Below, piece by piece: positions 53,110 to 63,545 of a DNA stretch of 64,000 bases (its first letter is position 1; each line of letters begins with the position of its first letter). The DNA lies in the NCBI GenBank assembly GCA_964017065.1, contig OZ024785.1, forward strand, positions 2,623,142 to 2,687,141. Reading direction: 5' to 3'. The DNA comes from Haliclona indistincta. Its lineage: Eukaryota; Porifera; Demospongiae; Haplosclerida; Chalinidae. Made by a program: the position numbers and the translations under genes. Under the pieces are notes generated by a model. That model ran no database searches. It saw nothing but the letters and a program-made list of their open reading frames with translations, and was not told where the DNA came from.

Positions 53110-54129
53110 AAGACGCACTAGAACATATACCGCTAAGATCTACATAGTTAGCTAGTAAACGACTACTCCAGCAATACTGCAACAGCTAGTCCATAGACAG
53201 TACAGTTTTTAATTGTAGGTAATCATTCTCTGATTCAATATAATAGTTGATTTGATAGTAGACACACCATTGCATCATCAGACTGAAGAACAATAACTAG
53301 CAATAATCATGCATGACTATGATAGCTTTACAATATACTATCAATGCTCAAGGTGTTAGGTATGTAAGATGAATTGAACAATGATAACACACTCACTGTT
53401 GATGGTTGAATCAATTACTGTTCACAAACAACAGAATGAGACACGATACTATCACTTCTAACAAACCCGTAGTTTCCTGCAGTCTGAAGCATTGTCAATG
53501 CCTAGCTCCACATGTGTTCTCTCAGTGTAAGGCATCTCATGAACACATGCTAAACAATTTTCAATAAAAACAAACTTCTTACATAAAACTATCCAGAAAG
53601 TGAGTACTAATAAATGTAGATCATCTTGTTTGTTTGTGTTTGTTTTAATAACAATAATAATTCTTAGTTTTCATGATAGAAGTTTCATTCGAGAATGCTC
53701 TGAGAAGAGTAACAATGTAGTAGTGATTCGTGTCCCTACTACTATTTCTTCTATTGCAGTGCTTAACAATTAGAGCTAGTATAGATTCTCTGAGTTCAGT
53801 TCAAGGAGCTGTGTTCAATGCATTCTACATATGTGGGCATTGTGACTTACAGGTAGAAGTTGAATAATGAATGCTGCCGGCATTGAACTTCATACAATGA
53901 AGAAGAGCACATTCTCAGAGAAAGATGGTCAAGCTGAAAGAAAAAGCAAATGAGATAGCAAACGACTTCGTTACTAAAGTTAAGTTGCTGCTCATGCATG
54001 TTCAATTCCAGACAGTAAAATCGTAGAAAAATATAAAGACTAAACAACTTTGAGGCTAGCAGTAGTGCCGGCTGAAGATGAGACTTCAGCACAATACTAA
54101 AGCTCGCCCACATACTGTAGCATGAGCCC
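53110..54129. other. Inter-copy spacer with extra unique DNA
   Basis: 53110-53760 is AT-rich and unlike the other spacers. From about 53765 the array spacer returns (TTAGAGCTAGTATAGATTCTC, TTCAAGGAGCTGTGTTCAATG). No gene seen. Confidence 0.5.
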
Positions 54130-54187
54130 TAGCCTCGTACCCAGCCATATGCACCCACGCCACGCCGAGAGCCTGGGTACGAGGCTA
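54130..54187. repeat. 58-bp miniature foldback
   Basis: TAGCCTCGTACCCAG at 54130-54144 and its exact reverse complement at 54173-54187, separated by 28 bases. It interrupts the shrunken minisatellite 3' of array copy 5. Confidence 0.75.
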
Positions 54188-54293
54188 GTAAGCCCCTCCC
54201 TGTCCCGACTAACTGAATATCGCAAATAATATTGGTATTGATAATTATTTAGACAGCTGCAACACAGAAATGTCCATGGATAAAATGAGCAAA

Positions 54294-57010
54294 TCATTGT
54301 CTACGTTTCTCTCCGGTATGGGTGCGGTTATGTACTCGGAGACTTGAAAGCGTAGTGAAGCACTTCCCACATTCTATACATGAGTATGGTTTCTCTCCGG
54401 TATGGGTGCGGTTATGTACTCGGAGACTTGAAAGCTGAGAGAAGCACTTCCCACATTCTGTGCATGAGTATGGTTTCTCTCCAGTATGGGTTCGGTTATG
54501 TATTCGGAAACTTGAAAGCTGAGTGAAGCACTTCCCACATTTCGTACATTTGTATGGCTTCTCTCCAGTATGGGTGCGGTTATGTGCTCGGAGATGTGAA
54601 AGCTGAGTGAAGCATTTCCCACATTCGGCACATGAGTATGGTTTCTCTCCAGTATGGGTACGAATGTGTGTTGTCAAATTGCTAGTCTGTTTGGTAGAGT
54701 AGGAACAGTGTGGGCATTGGTGCAACCTCTTGGTTTGGACACGACCAGTTCGACATTTGGCTTTAACTTGATCAGTTACTGATTGAATGTGCGTTTGTCT
54801 ACTGAAGGAGTGAGAACGGATGTGACGTTTTAAGACTTGATGCTTTGTTGCAGAGTAAGGGCAGCGTGGGCTCTGGTGTGACTTGCTTGAAAGAGATTGA
54901 GATGAACAACCTTCCTCAGATGGTTTAGACCTTACTGCATCAACAGGTTCTTCATTATTCACTGTTTGGGTGTGGTCAGTGGTAATCTGCTGTTGTACAA
55001 TAGATTATTAGGAACAATAAAGAAGAAAAGCAAAAACACTGCCTACCTCTTCATCAAAATCTTTGTCCTCACTCTCGGATTCATTCCAGTCCTCACTCTC
55101 GGACTCATTCCAGTCCTCACTCTCGGACTCATTCCAGTCCTCACTCTCGGACTCATTCCAGTCCTCACTCTCTGACTCATTCTCTTCCTCCTCATTCTCG
55201 TCCTGGTCCTCATTCTCTCCTAGCACATTCTCATCCATGCTCTCATCATGTTCCTCAGCCGTCAGTTCGTTCTCCTCCATCATCACTGGCTCACAATCTG
55301 TCTCTTGATTTATCTGTGCTGTTTGATGACTCTTACAGACAATACCATGGATACTAGTGTTTGCCACACCCACATCATGGCTAGCCTGGATAACACGCTG
55401 TACTGAAGACTCATCTAAACGTACAAAAAGTTGAAGTAGAACAATGTAAATTATCACTCACAAACAGTCTCTACTGTGACCAGTTCAATGAGAGGGTTAA
55501 GTGAGTGTATCTGATCACTGACGACTGATAGCTCCTCAAATAGCTCACCCAGTCTCTGATAATAGAGAGAGAGAGTACAGCAGGCAGCGTGATTAGGGTT
55601 GGTACCTTATCATGACTCTCACTGCTTTCCTCATCTCTCATCTTGTGTATGCACACACACGTTACAATGGAGTGTCGTAGCTGTAGCAAGTACTGTAGCT
55701 TCACATCACTCCACTCCTGTTGCCGCTCCTCATGGCCACGCCTCTTCTTGTTGACTGCATCCTCTGTGACAATCTGTATACACTCTGAACAGACCATCAC
55801 AGTACATGCTAGTATAGTGTCTCAGCTAGCCACACCTTCCATAGTAACCAAGATACTGATGGCTGCCTCTAAGTGTGTGTCCTGGTCTGCAGTATTGAGC
55901 TCTGAGAACACATCATAGTACTTCTATGAATGAGAGAGAAAGAGTGTCACTCACACTCGCTCGCCTACTCACTTGCTCGCTCACTCACCTTGCCTATTGT
56001 ATCAATCCAGTTTTGTTCATGATTGATCAATGTTGACAATGTTCTCCATCGATCCTTTAACTCCTTCAACTCTGTCCTGGTCTCTCTCAAATATTCTCTC
56101 ACTTCTGTCTCCTGTACTCGTTGCTCTATCACACTGTTCTCAAGATTGCATAATCTCTCATTCAGCTGCTCCTGTCTCCCAAGGTTAGTGAACCTCTTTG
56201 TCTTCAAGTCTCTCATTGTTGCTGTGAACTCCACATCGAAATTATACATGGCATCATGTAAATCACTCTTGAGTTTCTCTGTGTACATCAGTACATCAGT
56301 ATATTGTGTGACGTGTGTCTCTTACTGATCTTGTCTGCAATACTCTCATACACAGCTCTCTCCTGCTCCACAATCTCCCTCTCCTTCTCCACTAGCTTCA
56401 ATGCTTCAACACGTTGCTTCTCTAGTTCCTCAAGAGTCACTGTATCCTCTTCCTTCTGCTCTCTCCTCTTCACCAGCTCACAGTTCCTCACAGCTTCTTC
56501 AACTGCCTTCTCTGAAAGGATCGAGAGGGGACATCATGAGCTGATTATAACATGATGCTGTACCTGAGCATTGTTCACATTTCTTCAACTCCTCTCTCGT
56601 CCTGTCTTCCTCTCCCTCTGCTAAACTATTCAAGTAGCTTTTGAAAGCTCTGCCATACTCGTCCAGTGCTGGTGTGTGTGGGACCAGTCGACCATATTGG
56701 TAGGCAAGGTCAAGATGGTTGGGTACTTGAGTGGGTGTAACCATAGGGAGTTTGTGTGTGTGAGCTAGTGAGAGGACCTGGTCAATCTTGGCTAGCAGTT
56801 GATGTGGAATGGCTGAAGGGGAGAGAGGATCGTCATACTGCAACCAGCTACTGTGCTAACCATCGCCACGTGTAGCTGATGATGACGTCACTGCTGCTGC
56901 TACATAGCGTCGTCTAGCGGACAGATCGTTCACTATACGAGGAGGACAACATTACTAGTAACACTGCATAACAACAAGGCAAGCTCACCTGATATGCTCA
57001 ACTCAGTCAT
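54294..57010 (-). CDS. C2H2 zinc-finger protein, array copy 5
   Basis: Starts MTELSIS at 57010. Family exon series including the coiled-coil exon ([19 protein letters not shown], about 56282-55993), [19 protein letters not shown], and an acidic exon (about 55415-55048) with five ESESEDWN units. Finger exon from about 54986 to 54294: a degenerate first finger (SPRC...[11 protein letters not shown]), CPHC finger with KQTSNLTT, then four fingers with helices QLSHLRA, QLSSFRI, QLSSLRV and TLSSLRV; ends TGEKRRQ. A TTAA-flanked MITE lies 93 bases upstream of the start codon, beyond the E2F-like element. Confidence 0.83.
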
Positions 57011-57062
57011 GTCCAGTCTGATCACACACGTGCGAATGGGGGCGTGTCGTATACAAGTGTTA

Positions 57063-57082
57063 TTTCTCGCGCGCGAGAATTT
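57063..57082 (-). promoter_or_regulatory. E2F-like promoter element, copy 5
   Basis: TTTCTCGCGCGCGAGAATTT, 53 bases upstream of the start at 57010; one base off TTTCCCGC, and otherwise palindromic. Confidence 0.4.
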
Positions 57083-57102
57083 CTTCAATTTAAGTTTACG
57101 AT

Positions 57103-57693
57103 TTAAGGTGGCGGTGCAAGGACTTAATATTCAAATTATTCATAGTTACATGGTTACATGGTTGTGGTTGAATAACTATTTATAAACAAACCTATCTCCC
57201 ATAAGAGTATGGCAGAAATAATACACGGATGGTTTGTACACGTTTTCTCGACTTCTGAGCAAGAGATCGACGCGCTGTAAACGCAGTGCTATTCAGTAGC
57301 ATCTTGCGCACAAACGTATAGAGCGAATTTTCGTAATAGCGCTTACTTTTTTTACAGCGTAGTTTTTTCTAGTGCACGAACGCTGCTTTGCTACCTTCGC
57401 GAACGAATATCGACAAATCGCTCTATACGTTTCTGCGCAAGATGGTACTGAATAGTACTGCGTTTACAGCGCGTCGATCTCTAGCTCAGAAGTCGAGAAA
57501 ACGTGTACAAACCATGTAGCAGAAGCGAGGTCTTTTGTGCGTACCCGAGAGCGTCACCAGCTCGCCATAGTTGCACGGCAGGTAGTGTTAGACTTGGTCT
57601 AATCAATAAAAGCACTTTTGTGCATATATGCTAAGCAGAAAACAAGATGCAGCACATCAAAGTCCCCCATAAAATCATGCACCGCCCCCTTAA
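57103..57693. mobile_element. 591-bp TTAA-flanked MITE with inner foldback
   Basis: Left TTAAGGTGGCGGTGCA and right TGCACCGCCCCCTTAA form an imperfect terminal repeat with TTAA on both outsides, as piggyBac-type elements leave. Inside, 57229-57312 (GGTTTGTACACGTTTTCTCG...) recurs as an approximate reverse complement at about 57426-57516. Copy 1 has the empty site: TTCTTCAATT followed by TTAGCACAAAAGGCG at 37038-37063. No coding sequence. Confidence 0.75.
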
Positions 57694-58254
57694 TAGCACA
57701 CAAAGGTTCAAAAGGCGCTGTTTACCAATACAGTTAGTAAGCCTCTGTTTTACTGCTATGCCTAGGTCAAAGGTCACGAAAGTTTCCGAATTCAGCTAGC
57801 GAGTGCAGAGCAACAACTTAGAATGTGCAGTTATATTTGGTACTGATATAGTGTTGTTTGTAACTGCAGTAAAAGATAGATTCTCCCACTTTCACTTTTC
57901 CATTGTGGACCCTAGCTATTCTCTGAGTTCAGTTCAAGGACAAGGAGCTGTGTTCAATGCATTCTACATATGTTGGGCATTGTGACTTACAGGTAGAAGT
58001 TGAATATTTCAATGCATTGAACTTCATACGATGAAGAAGAGCGTATTCTCAGAGAAACATGGTGAAGGTAAAAGAAAAAGCAAATGAGATAACAAATGAC
58101 TTCGTTACTAAAGTTAAGTTGCCGCTCATGGATGTTCCATTTCCAGACTGTAAAATATAAAGATTAAACAACTTTGAGGCTAGCAGTAGTGCCGGCTGAA
58201 GATGAGACTTCAGCACTATGGGCTTGAGCAATACTAGAGTTCGCCCACACACCG
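57694..58254. other. Inter-copy spacer
   Basis: Array spacer, almost the same as 37060-37400 (AGGTCAAAGGTCACGAAAG, TATTCTCTGAGTTCAG, TTCATACGATGAAGAAGAGCG). No gene seen. Confidence 0.6.
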
Positions 58255-58388
58255 AAACATAAGCCCCTCCCTGCCTCTACTAACCTGAGCCCCTCCCTGC
58301 CCCTACTAACATGAGCCCCTCCCTGCCACTACTAACATGAGCCCCTCCCTGTCCCTACTAACATGAGCCCCTCCCTGTCCCTAGTAAC
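58255..58388. repeat. 26-bp minisatellite 3' of array copy 6
   Basis: About five units of AACATGAGCCCCTCCCTGTC plus CCTACT. Confidence 0.88.
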
Positions 58389-58493
58389 TGCACATCAGTA
58401 TTATGCGAGGTATTATGACAGCAAATAATTGGTTTTGATAACTATTTAGACAGCTGCAACACAGAAATGTCCATGGATATCCAAATGAGCAAA

Positions 58494-61163
58494 TCATTGT
58501 CCACGTTTCTCTCCAGTATGGGTGCGGTTATGTACTCGGAGATTTGAAAGCTGAGTGAAGCACTTCCCACATTCTGTGCATGAGTACGGTTTTTCTCCAG
58601 TATGGGTGCGGTTATGTACTCGGAGATGTGAAAGCCGAGTGAAGCACTTCCCACATTCTGTGCATGAGTATGGTTTCTCTCCAGTATGGGTGCGGTTATG
58701 TAGTTGGAGATTTGAAAGATGGGTAAAGCATTTCCCACATTCAGCGCATGAGTATGGTTTCTCTCCAGTATGGGTGCGGTTATGTACTTGGAGAATTGAA
58801 AGCCGAGTGAAGCACTTCCCACATTCGGTGCATGAGTATGGTTTCTCTCCGGTATGGGTTCGGTTATGTACTTGGAGAGTTGAAAGCCGAGTGAAGCATT
58901 TCCCACATTCTGTGCATGAGTATGGCTTCTCTCCAGTATGGGTGCGGTTATGTACTTGGAGATTTGAAAGCTGATTGAAGCACTTCCCACATTCTGCGCA
59001 TGAGTATGGTTTCTCTCCAGTATGGGTACGAATGTGTTTTGACAAATTGCTAGCCCGTTTGGTAGAGTAGGAACAGTGTGGGCATTGGTGCAACCTCTTG
59101 GTTTGGACACGACCAGTTGGACATTTGGCTTTAACTCGATCAGTTACTGATTGAATGTGCGTTTGTCTACTGATTGAGTGAGAACGGATGTGAAGTTTTA
59201 AGACTCGATGCTTTGTTGCAGAGTAAGGGCAGTGTGGGCTCTGGTGTGACTTGCTTGAAAGAGATTGAGATGAACAACCTTCCTCAGATGGTTCAGACCT
59301 TACTGCATCAACAGGTTCTTCAGTATTCACTGTTTGGGTGTGGTCAGTGGTAATCTGCTGTTGTACAATCGATTATTAGGAACGATAAAGAAGAAAAGCA
59401 AAAACACTGCCTACCTCTTCATCAAAACCTTTGTTCTCACTATCGGACTCATTCTCTTCTACCGACATATCTTGGTCTTCATCTGTCACGTTGTCCTCTT
59501 GCATCACCAACTGATGACTCATAGCCACACCCACATAACTGGCTTCACTACAACTAGTCTATTAGATAATACAAAGGCATCATGACCACACTATGCATGT
59601 ACTTACAGGAAAGTCAGGGCACTGGTATTTCTCTGCTATTTCTTCGTCATTCTTTTGTTGGTTCACATTCTCCAATTCAACCTGGTCTCCCTCTGTAAGT
59701 CTATCCTCCTCCATTAGCACTATCTGATAATCTCCATGCTGTGTGTTGTTTTCAGCCACTTGAACATGATCATCGGAGAACGTTTTGCAATAGACCTGTT
59801 TAGCGTTCTGCATACGACGATCTAATTGTGCAAAATATTTAAAGTCGACAGTGTAAATGCATTTGTTGATTCACAAACAGTCTCTACTGTGACCAGTTCA
59901 ATGAGAGGGTTGAGTGAGTGTATCTGATCACTGACGACTGATAGCTCCTCAAATAGCTCACCCAGTCTCTGATAACAGAGAGAGACAGTGCAGCAGGCAG
60001 GGTGAGTAGGGTTGGTACCTTATCATGACTCTCACTGCTTTCCTCATCTCTCATCTTGTGTATGCACACACACGTTACAATGGAGTATCGTAGCTGTAGC
60101 AAGTACTGTAGCTTCACATCACTCCACTCCTGTTGCTCCTCCTCATGGCCACGCCTCTTCTTGTTGACTGCATCCTCTGTGACCATCTGTATACACTCTG
60201 AACAGACCATCACAGTACATGCTAGTATAGTGTCTCAGCTAGCCACACCTTCCATAGTGTCCAAGATACTGATGGCTACCTCTAAATGTGTGTCTTGGTC
60301 TGCAGTATTGAGCTCTGAGAACACATAATTGTATTTCTGTGTGAGAGAGTCAACTATTGGCATTGCCACACCCACTCGCTCACCATGCCCAGCATATTGT
60401 GTGACGTGTGTGTCTTACTGATCTTGTCTGCAATACTCTCATACACAGCTCTCTCCTGCTCCACAATCTCCCTCTCCTTCTTCACTAGCTCCAATGCTTC
60501 AACACGTTGCTTCTCTAGTTCCTCAAGAGTCACTGTATCCTCTTCCTTCTGCTCTCTCCTCTTCACCAGCTCACAGTTCCTCACAGCTTCTTGAACAGCC
60601 TCCTCTGTAAGTAGATGATAATTGGTTACTGAATTGTTTTACTTTTGCAATAAACAAATCTAATCTTGATAAAAAATTTTTGAACAAACTTGTAAACAAG
60701 TCGTGACAAGCATCGAGCATTTTCATGGTGTACCTGAGCATTGTTCACATTTCTTCAACTCCTCTCTCGTCCTATCTTCCTCTCCCTCTGCTAAACTATC
60801 CAAGTAGCTCTTGTAAGCTCTGCCGTACTCGTCCATTGATGGTGTGTGTGGGACCAATCGACCGTAGTTGTAAGCAAGGTCAAGATGGTTGAGTACTTGA
60901 GTGGGTGTAACTGTAGGGAGTTTGTGAGTATTAGCTAGTGAGAGGACCTGGTCAATCTTGGCTAGCAGTTGGTGGGGAATGGCTGAAGAGGAGAGAGGAT
61001 CACCCAAGCTACAACCTGAGCTATGCTAACCATCGCCACGTGTAGCTGTTTCTGCTACATAGCGGCGTCTAGCGGACAGATCGTTCACTATACGAGGAGG
61101 ACAACATTACTAGTAACAAACACTACACCACTGACACAGTGACTTACCAGCAGCCAAGGACAT
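58494..61163 (-). CDS. C2H2 zinc-finger protein, array copy 6, one coiled-coil exon lost
   Basis: First exon 61163-61148 (MSLAAG), then [19 protein letters not shown], exon 3 (about 61000-60735, ending CEQCS), exon 4 near 60605-60418 ([19 protein letters not shown]). The 290-base exon present in the five other copies ([16 protein letters not shown]...WIDTIGK) is absent between 60418 and 60330. Joining exon 4 (phase 1) to exon 6 (phase 0) shifts the frame; also skipping exon 6 (about 60330-60240) restores it. Then [16 protein letters not shown], and two acidic exons as in copy 1 (59813-59607 with [17 protein letters not shown]; about 59557-59417). The finger exon has a degenerate first finger and seven good fingers (helices [42 protein letters not shown] after the CPHC one). 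It has the most fingers of the array. Functional status uncertain. Confidence 0.72.
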
Positions 61164-61209
61164 CTCTGACTACACGTGTCAAGTTGACTTAAAAAGTGGG
61201 CATGCGTTC

Positions 61210-61236
61210 TATTTCCCAAACATGCGCGCGGAATTT
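61210..61236 (-). promoter_or_regulatory. Diverged E2F-like element, copy 6
   Basis: ATTTCCC and GCGCGCGGAATTT separated by AAACAT; it looks like the shared element interrupted or decayed. It lies 47-73 bases upstream of the start at 61163. Confidence 0.3.
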
Positions 61237-61339
61237 AAAACAGCTACATAATATACATGTAGGCTTTTTCTGGAGCTCTGTATGAAATCTTATTTTTGTC
61301 TCTTTCATAACACCGAAGTCATGATCTTAAGTGTCATCC

Positions 61340-62137
61340 AGCATTAAGGTACTGCTGCCTACAACCTGGCTTGATAGAGGCATTTGGTCACAGCACTACA
61401 ACATCATCTCGGCTAAAGCCTACAAGCAACTCGGCCTGATTCGCCAGACTTTCTCCTCTTCTGTTTCAATTAGAGCCAATAAACTTCTCTATCTTTCGTT
61501 TGTCCGATCCCAACTTACTTACTGCTGTCAAATCTGGAGACCCTACCTGATTAAAGACATTATTTTCTTAGAGAGAACTCAGAGGTGAGCTACTAAATTT
61601 ATTTTGAATTACTTCTCTGCAGACTACAAATCCAGGTTGATTTCCCTCAACTTGCTCCCCTTAATGTTCCTATATGAACTGTTCGATGTCTTATTTTTTG
61701 TCAAGTGCCTCAAGTATCCTGAAACTAGCTTTGTTGTCAAAGAATTCATCTCTTCTTCTACCAGATCCGGTTCAGCTGCAAAACTAGTACATAAGTTTAG
61801 CTCCACTTCTTCTTCGCATTATTCCTACTTGTGCAGGTTGATCCGCATTTGGAACTCTCTTCCCCCTATCGACTTATCACTCTCTTTTTGCAAATTAAGC
61901 TATATTTTTGGTCTATTTTTTATCAAAATTTGACCCTTCTCTGCCCTGTTCCTTCAATGTTATTTGTCCTCGTTTCAAATGTAGCCATCTACCTGTTAGC
62001 GTTAAGTTTTCCTCCTAGTTTTTGGGGGGGTTTAATAGCTCTTATAAATATCCCCTCAGAACGACCTCAATCCTTCTGCTCTTTGCATCTTTAGTTTTCA
62101 TTTTACCTCTGTTCTGTAAACTCAAATTGAATTGAAT
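61340..62137 (+). mobile_element. Non-LTR retrotransposon 3' fragment (reverse transcriptase C-terminus)
   Basis: The plus frame gives SAKAYKQLGLIRQTFSSS, KLLYLSFVRSQLTYCCQIWR and LIKDIIFLERTQR, then a stop and ATKFILNYFSADYKSRLISL and RIWNSLPP. These motifs are typical of the thumb/C-terminal part of CR1/L2/Jockey-type reverse transcriptases. One in-frame TGA (61586-61588) lies where QR-R-ATKF is expected (CGA to TGA). The 5' part is missing. The 3' end has ATTGAATTGAATTTA (62124-62138), the short tandem tail usual for CR1/L2 elements. Dead copy. Confidence 0.75.
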
Positions 62138-63230
62138 TTAGAAATAATCGTAAGTGAGAGCTTGAATCACAAATCACGCAGTACTATAATAGTGTAGACA
62201 TACACTATATAGGTATGGTCTGATTATGGTCTAGCAATCTTGATTATGGTGCACTGTACTGATACCGCCTATTAGAATGTACTATATTGAGGGATGTGAA
62301 AGGGTCAATAATTTTTTGAAAATTGTTTGAATCAAGGTTCAAGTTGAGCTCTTGTACTTTACTCATGGCGGCATTGTGTGGGACACTGGTGGAGTAGATA
62401 TCTCAGTATCTGCTGCCTCGTGCACTGAATGTGGGCTAGTATGTACGTATACTGTAGCTTTACGTAACTCCCATTGGCTCTGGTCTGTGTACTGTTGGTC
62501 CATCCATGTTTTGTTTCAATGATTAGCTATAGAAAGTTAAAAGTTGTGTCATTTTCTGTTCCTTCATCTTTAGAAGTTAACATGAAATATGAAATATAGC
62601 TCATGAATTATGAAAAAAGCCTCTCATTTCATTTTGGTTCAAATAATATATATTTGTCAGACCCTTGCATACTCACTCTGCTGTGTACTGTTGGTCCATC
62701 ATTGCCTCTTGCTTATACTAATTGCCAGGAAATTTAGAAATTGTCAGTATAGCGTTGTTCATTATAAAGCACTTGGTACAGGCAGACTAATATAAGCTAC
62801 AGTTCAGAATCGAGAACGTTTCAACAGTGTCCAATCATTATGCCTGTAAGTTTGTGAACTAACGATGCCGCGGCATAGCCAGAATCTTGTTTTACAAGAG
62901 AAAGAACCAGTACTGAATGGTTACCGTAGTTCAGAAATGACTGTAGCTAGTGTGGCGGGCTCGTAATTAGTCAGTAATGCGTGAGCGACCTCATGTAGGA
63001 GCTCAACAAATTACTAATTCACTTTTCACAGGGAAGGCAGAGAAAATTAGAGAAGGATTCAGGTGAAAGAGATGGCAAGAGGGACGACTAAAAGACACAA
63101 GCACAAGTATAATTGTATAGCACTTTTGTATTGTATTTTAACAGTGTTGTTGTCATGATCACTTATTGCTTCAGAATCAGACATTTTCTTCGATATTCCC
63201 GTTTATCTCCACCGCTGTGAAACTGCGTTC
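62138..63230. other. Intergenic, nothing recognised
   Basis: AT-rich unique DNA. Short open frames only, without domains or splice patterns. GTGTACTGTTGGTCCATC occurs at 62486-62503 and again at 62684-62701, a short direct repeat. Confidence 0.45.
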
Positions 63231-63545
63231 TTGCATGCTCTATTCTATAGTTCCGGTCCCGCCTGTTCTAACAAGCTCACTATAGGCTTTATAAGTTATA
63301 AAAGGCGTGGTGCATCTACTCACCCTCTCTGCATCTATTCGCCCTCGCTCTCCTCGCACAAGAACGCCTTTCCTCTTTACCACTCTTTCGTGAGGACACA
63401 TCATCACAAATCCTCCTTCAAACACTCCGTGGTGTCCATTTGGAACGAAGTGCCCAATGACCTTATTAATCCTCTCATTTTTATTTCTGATTTTCTGGCC
63501 TCGTTGTTTTTGTGTTTCTTTTTGTTTTGTTATGTATTTTATTAG
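63231..63545 (+). mobile_element. Second non-LTR retrotransposon 3' fragment
   Basis: A plus frame of about 100 codons contains FPLYHSFVRTHHHKSSF and VVSIWNEVPNDLINP, resembling the last segment of CR1/L2-type reverse transcriptases (S-x-WN-x-LP-x-x-I). It differs from the fragment at 61340-62137, so it is another element. Weak call based on motif similarity alone. Confidence 0.45.

Noticed and set aside
58555..58974. Plus-strand repeat protein opposite the finger exon (and 41195-41458)
   Set aside because: Antisense shadow of the TGEKPY-finger repeat; not a gene.
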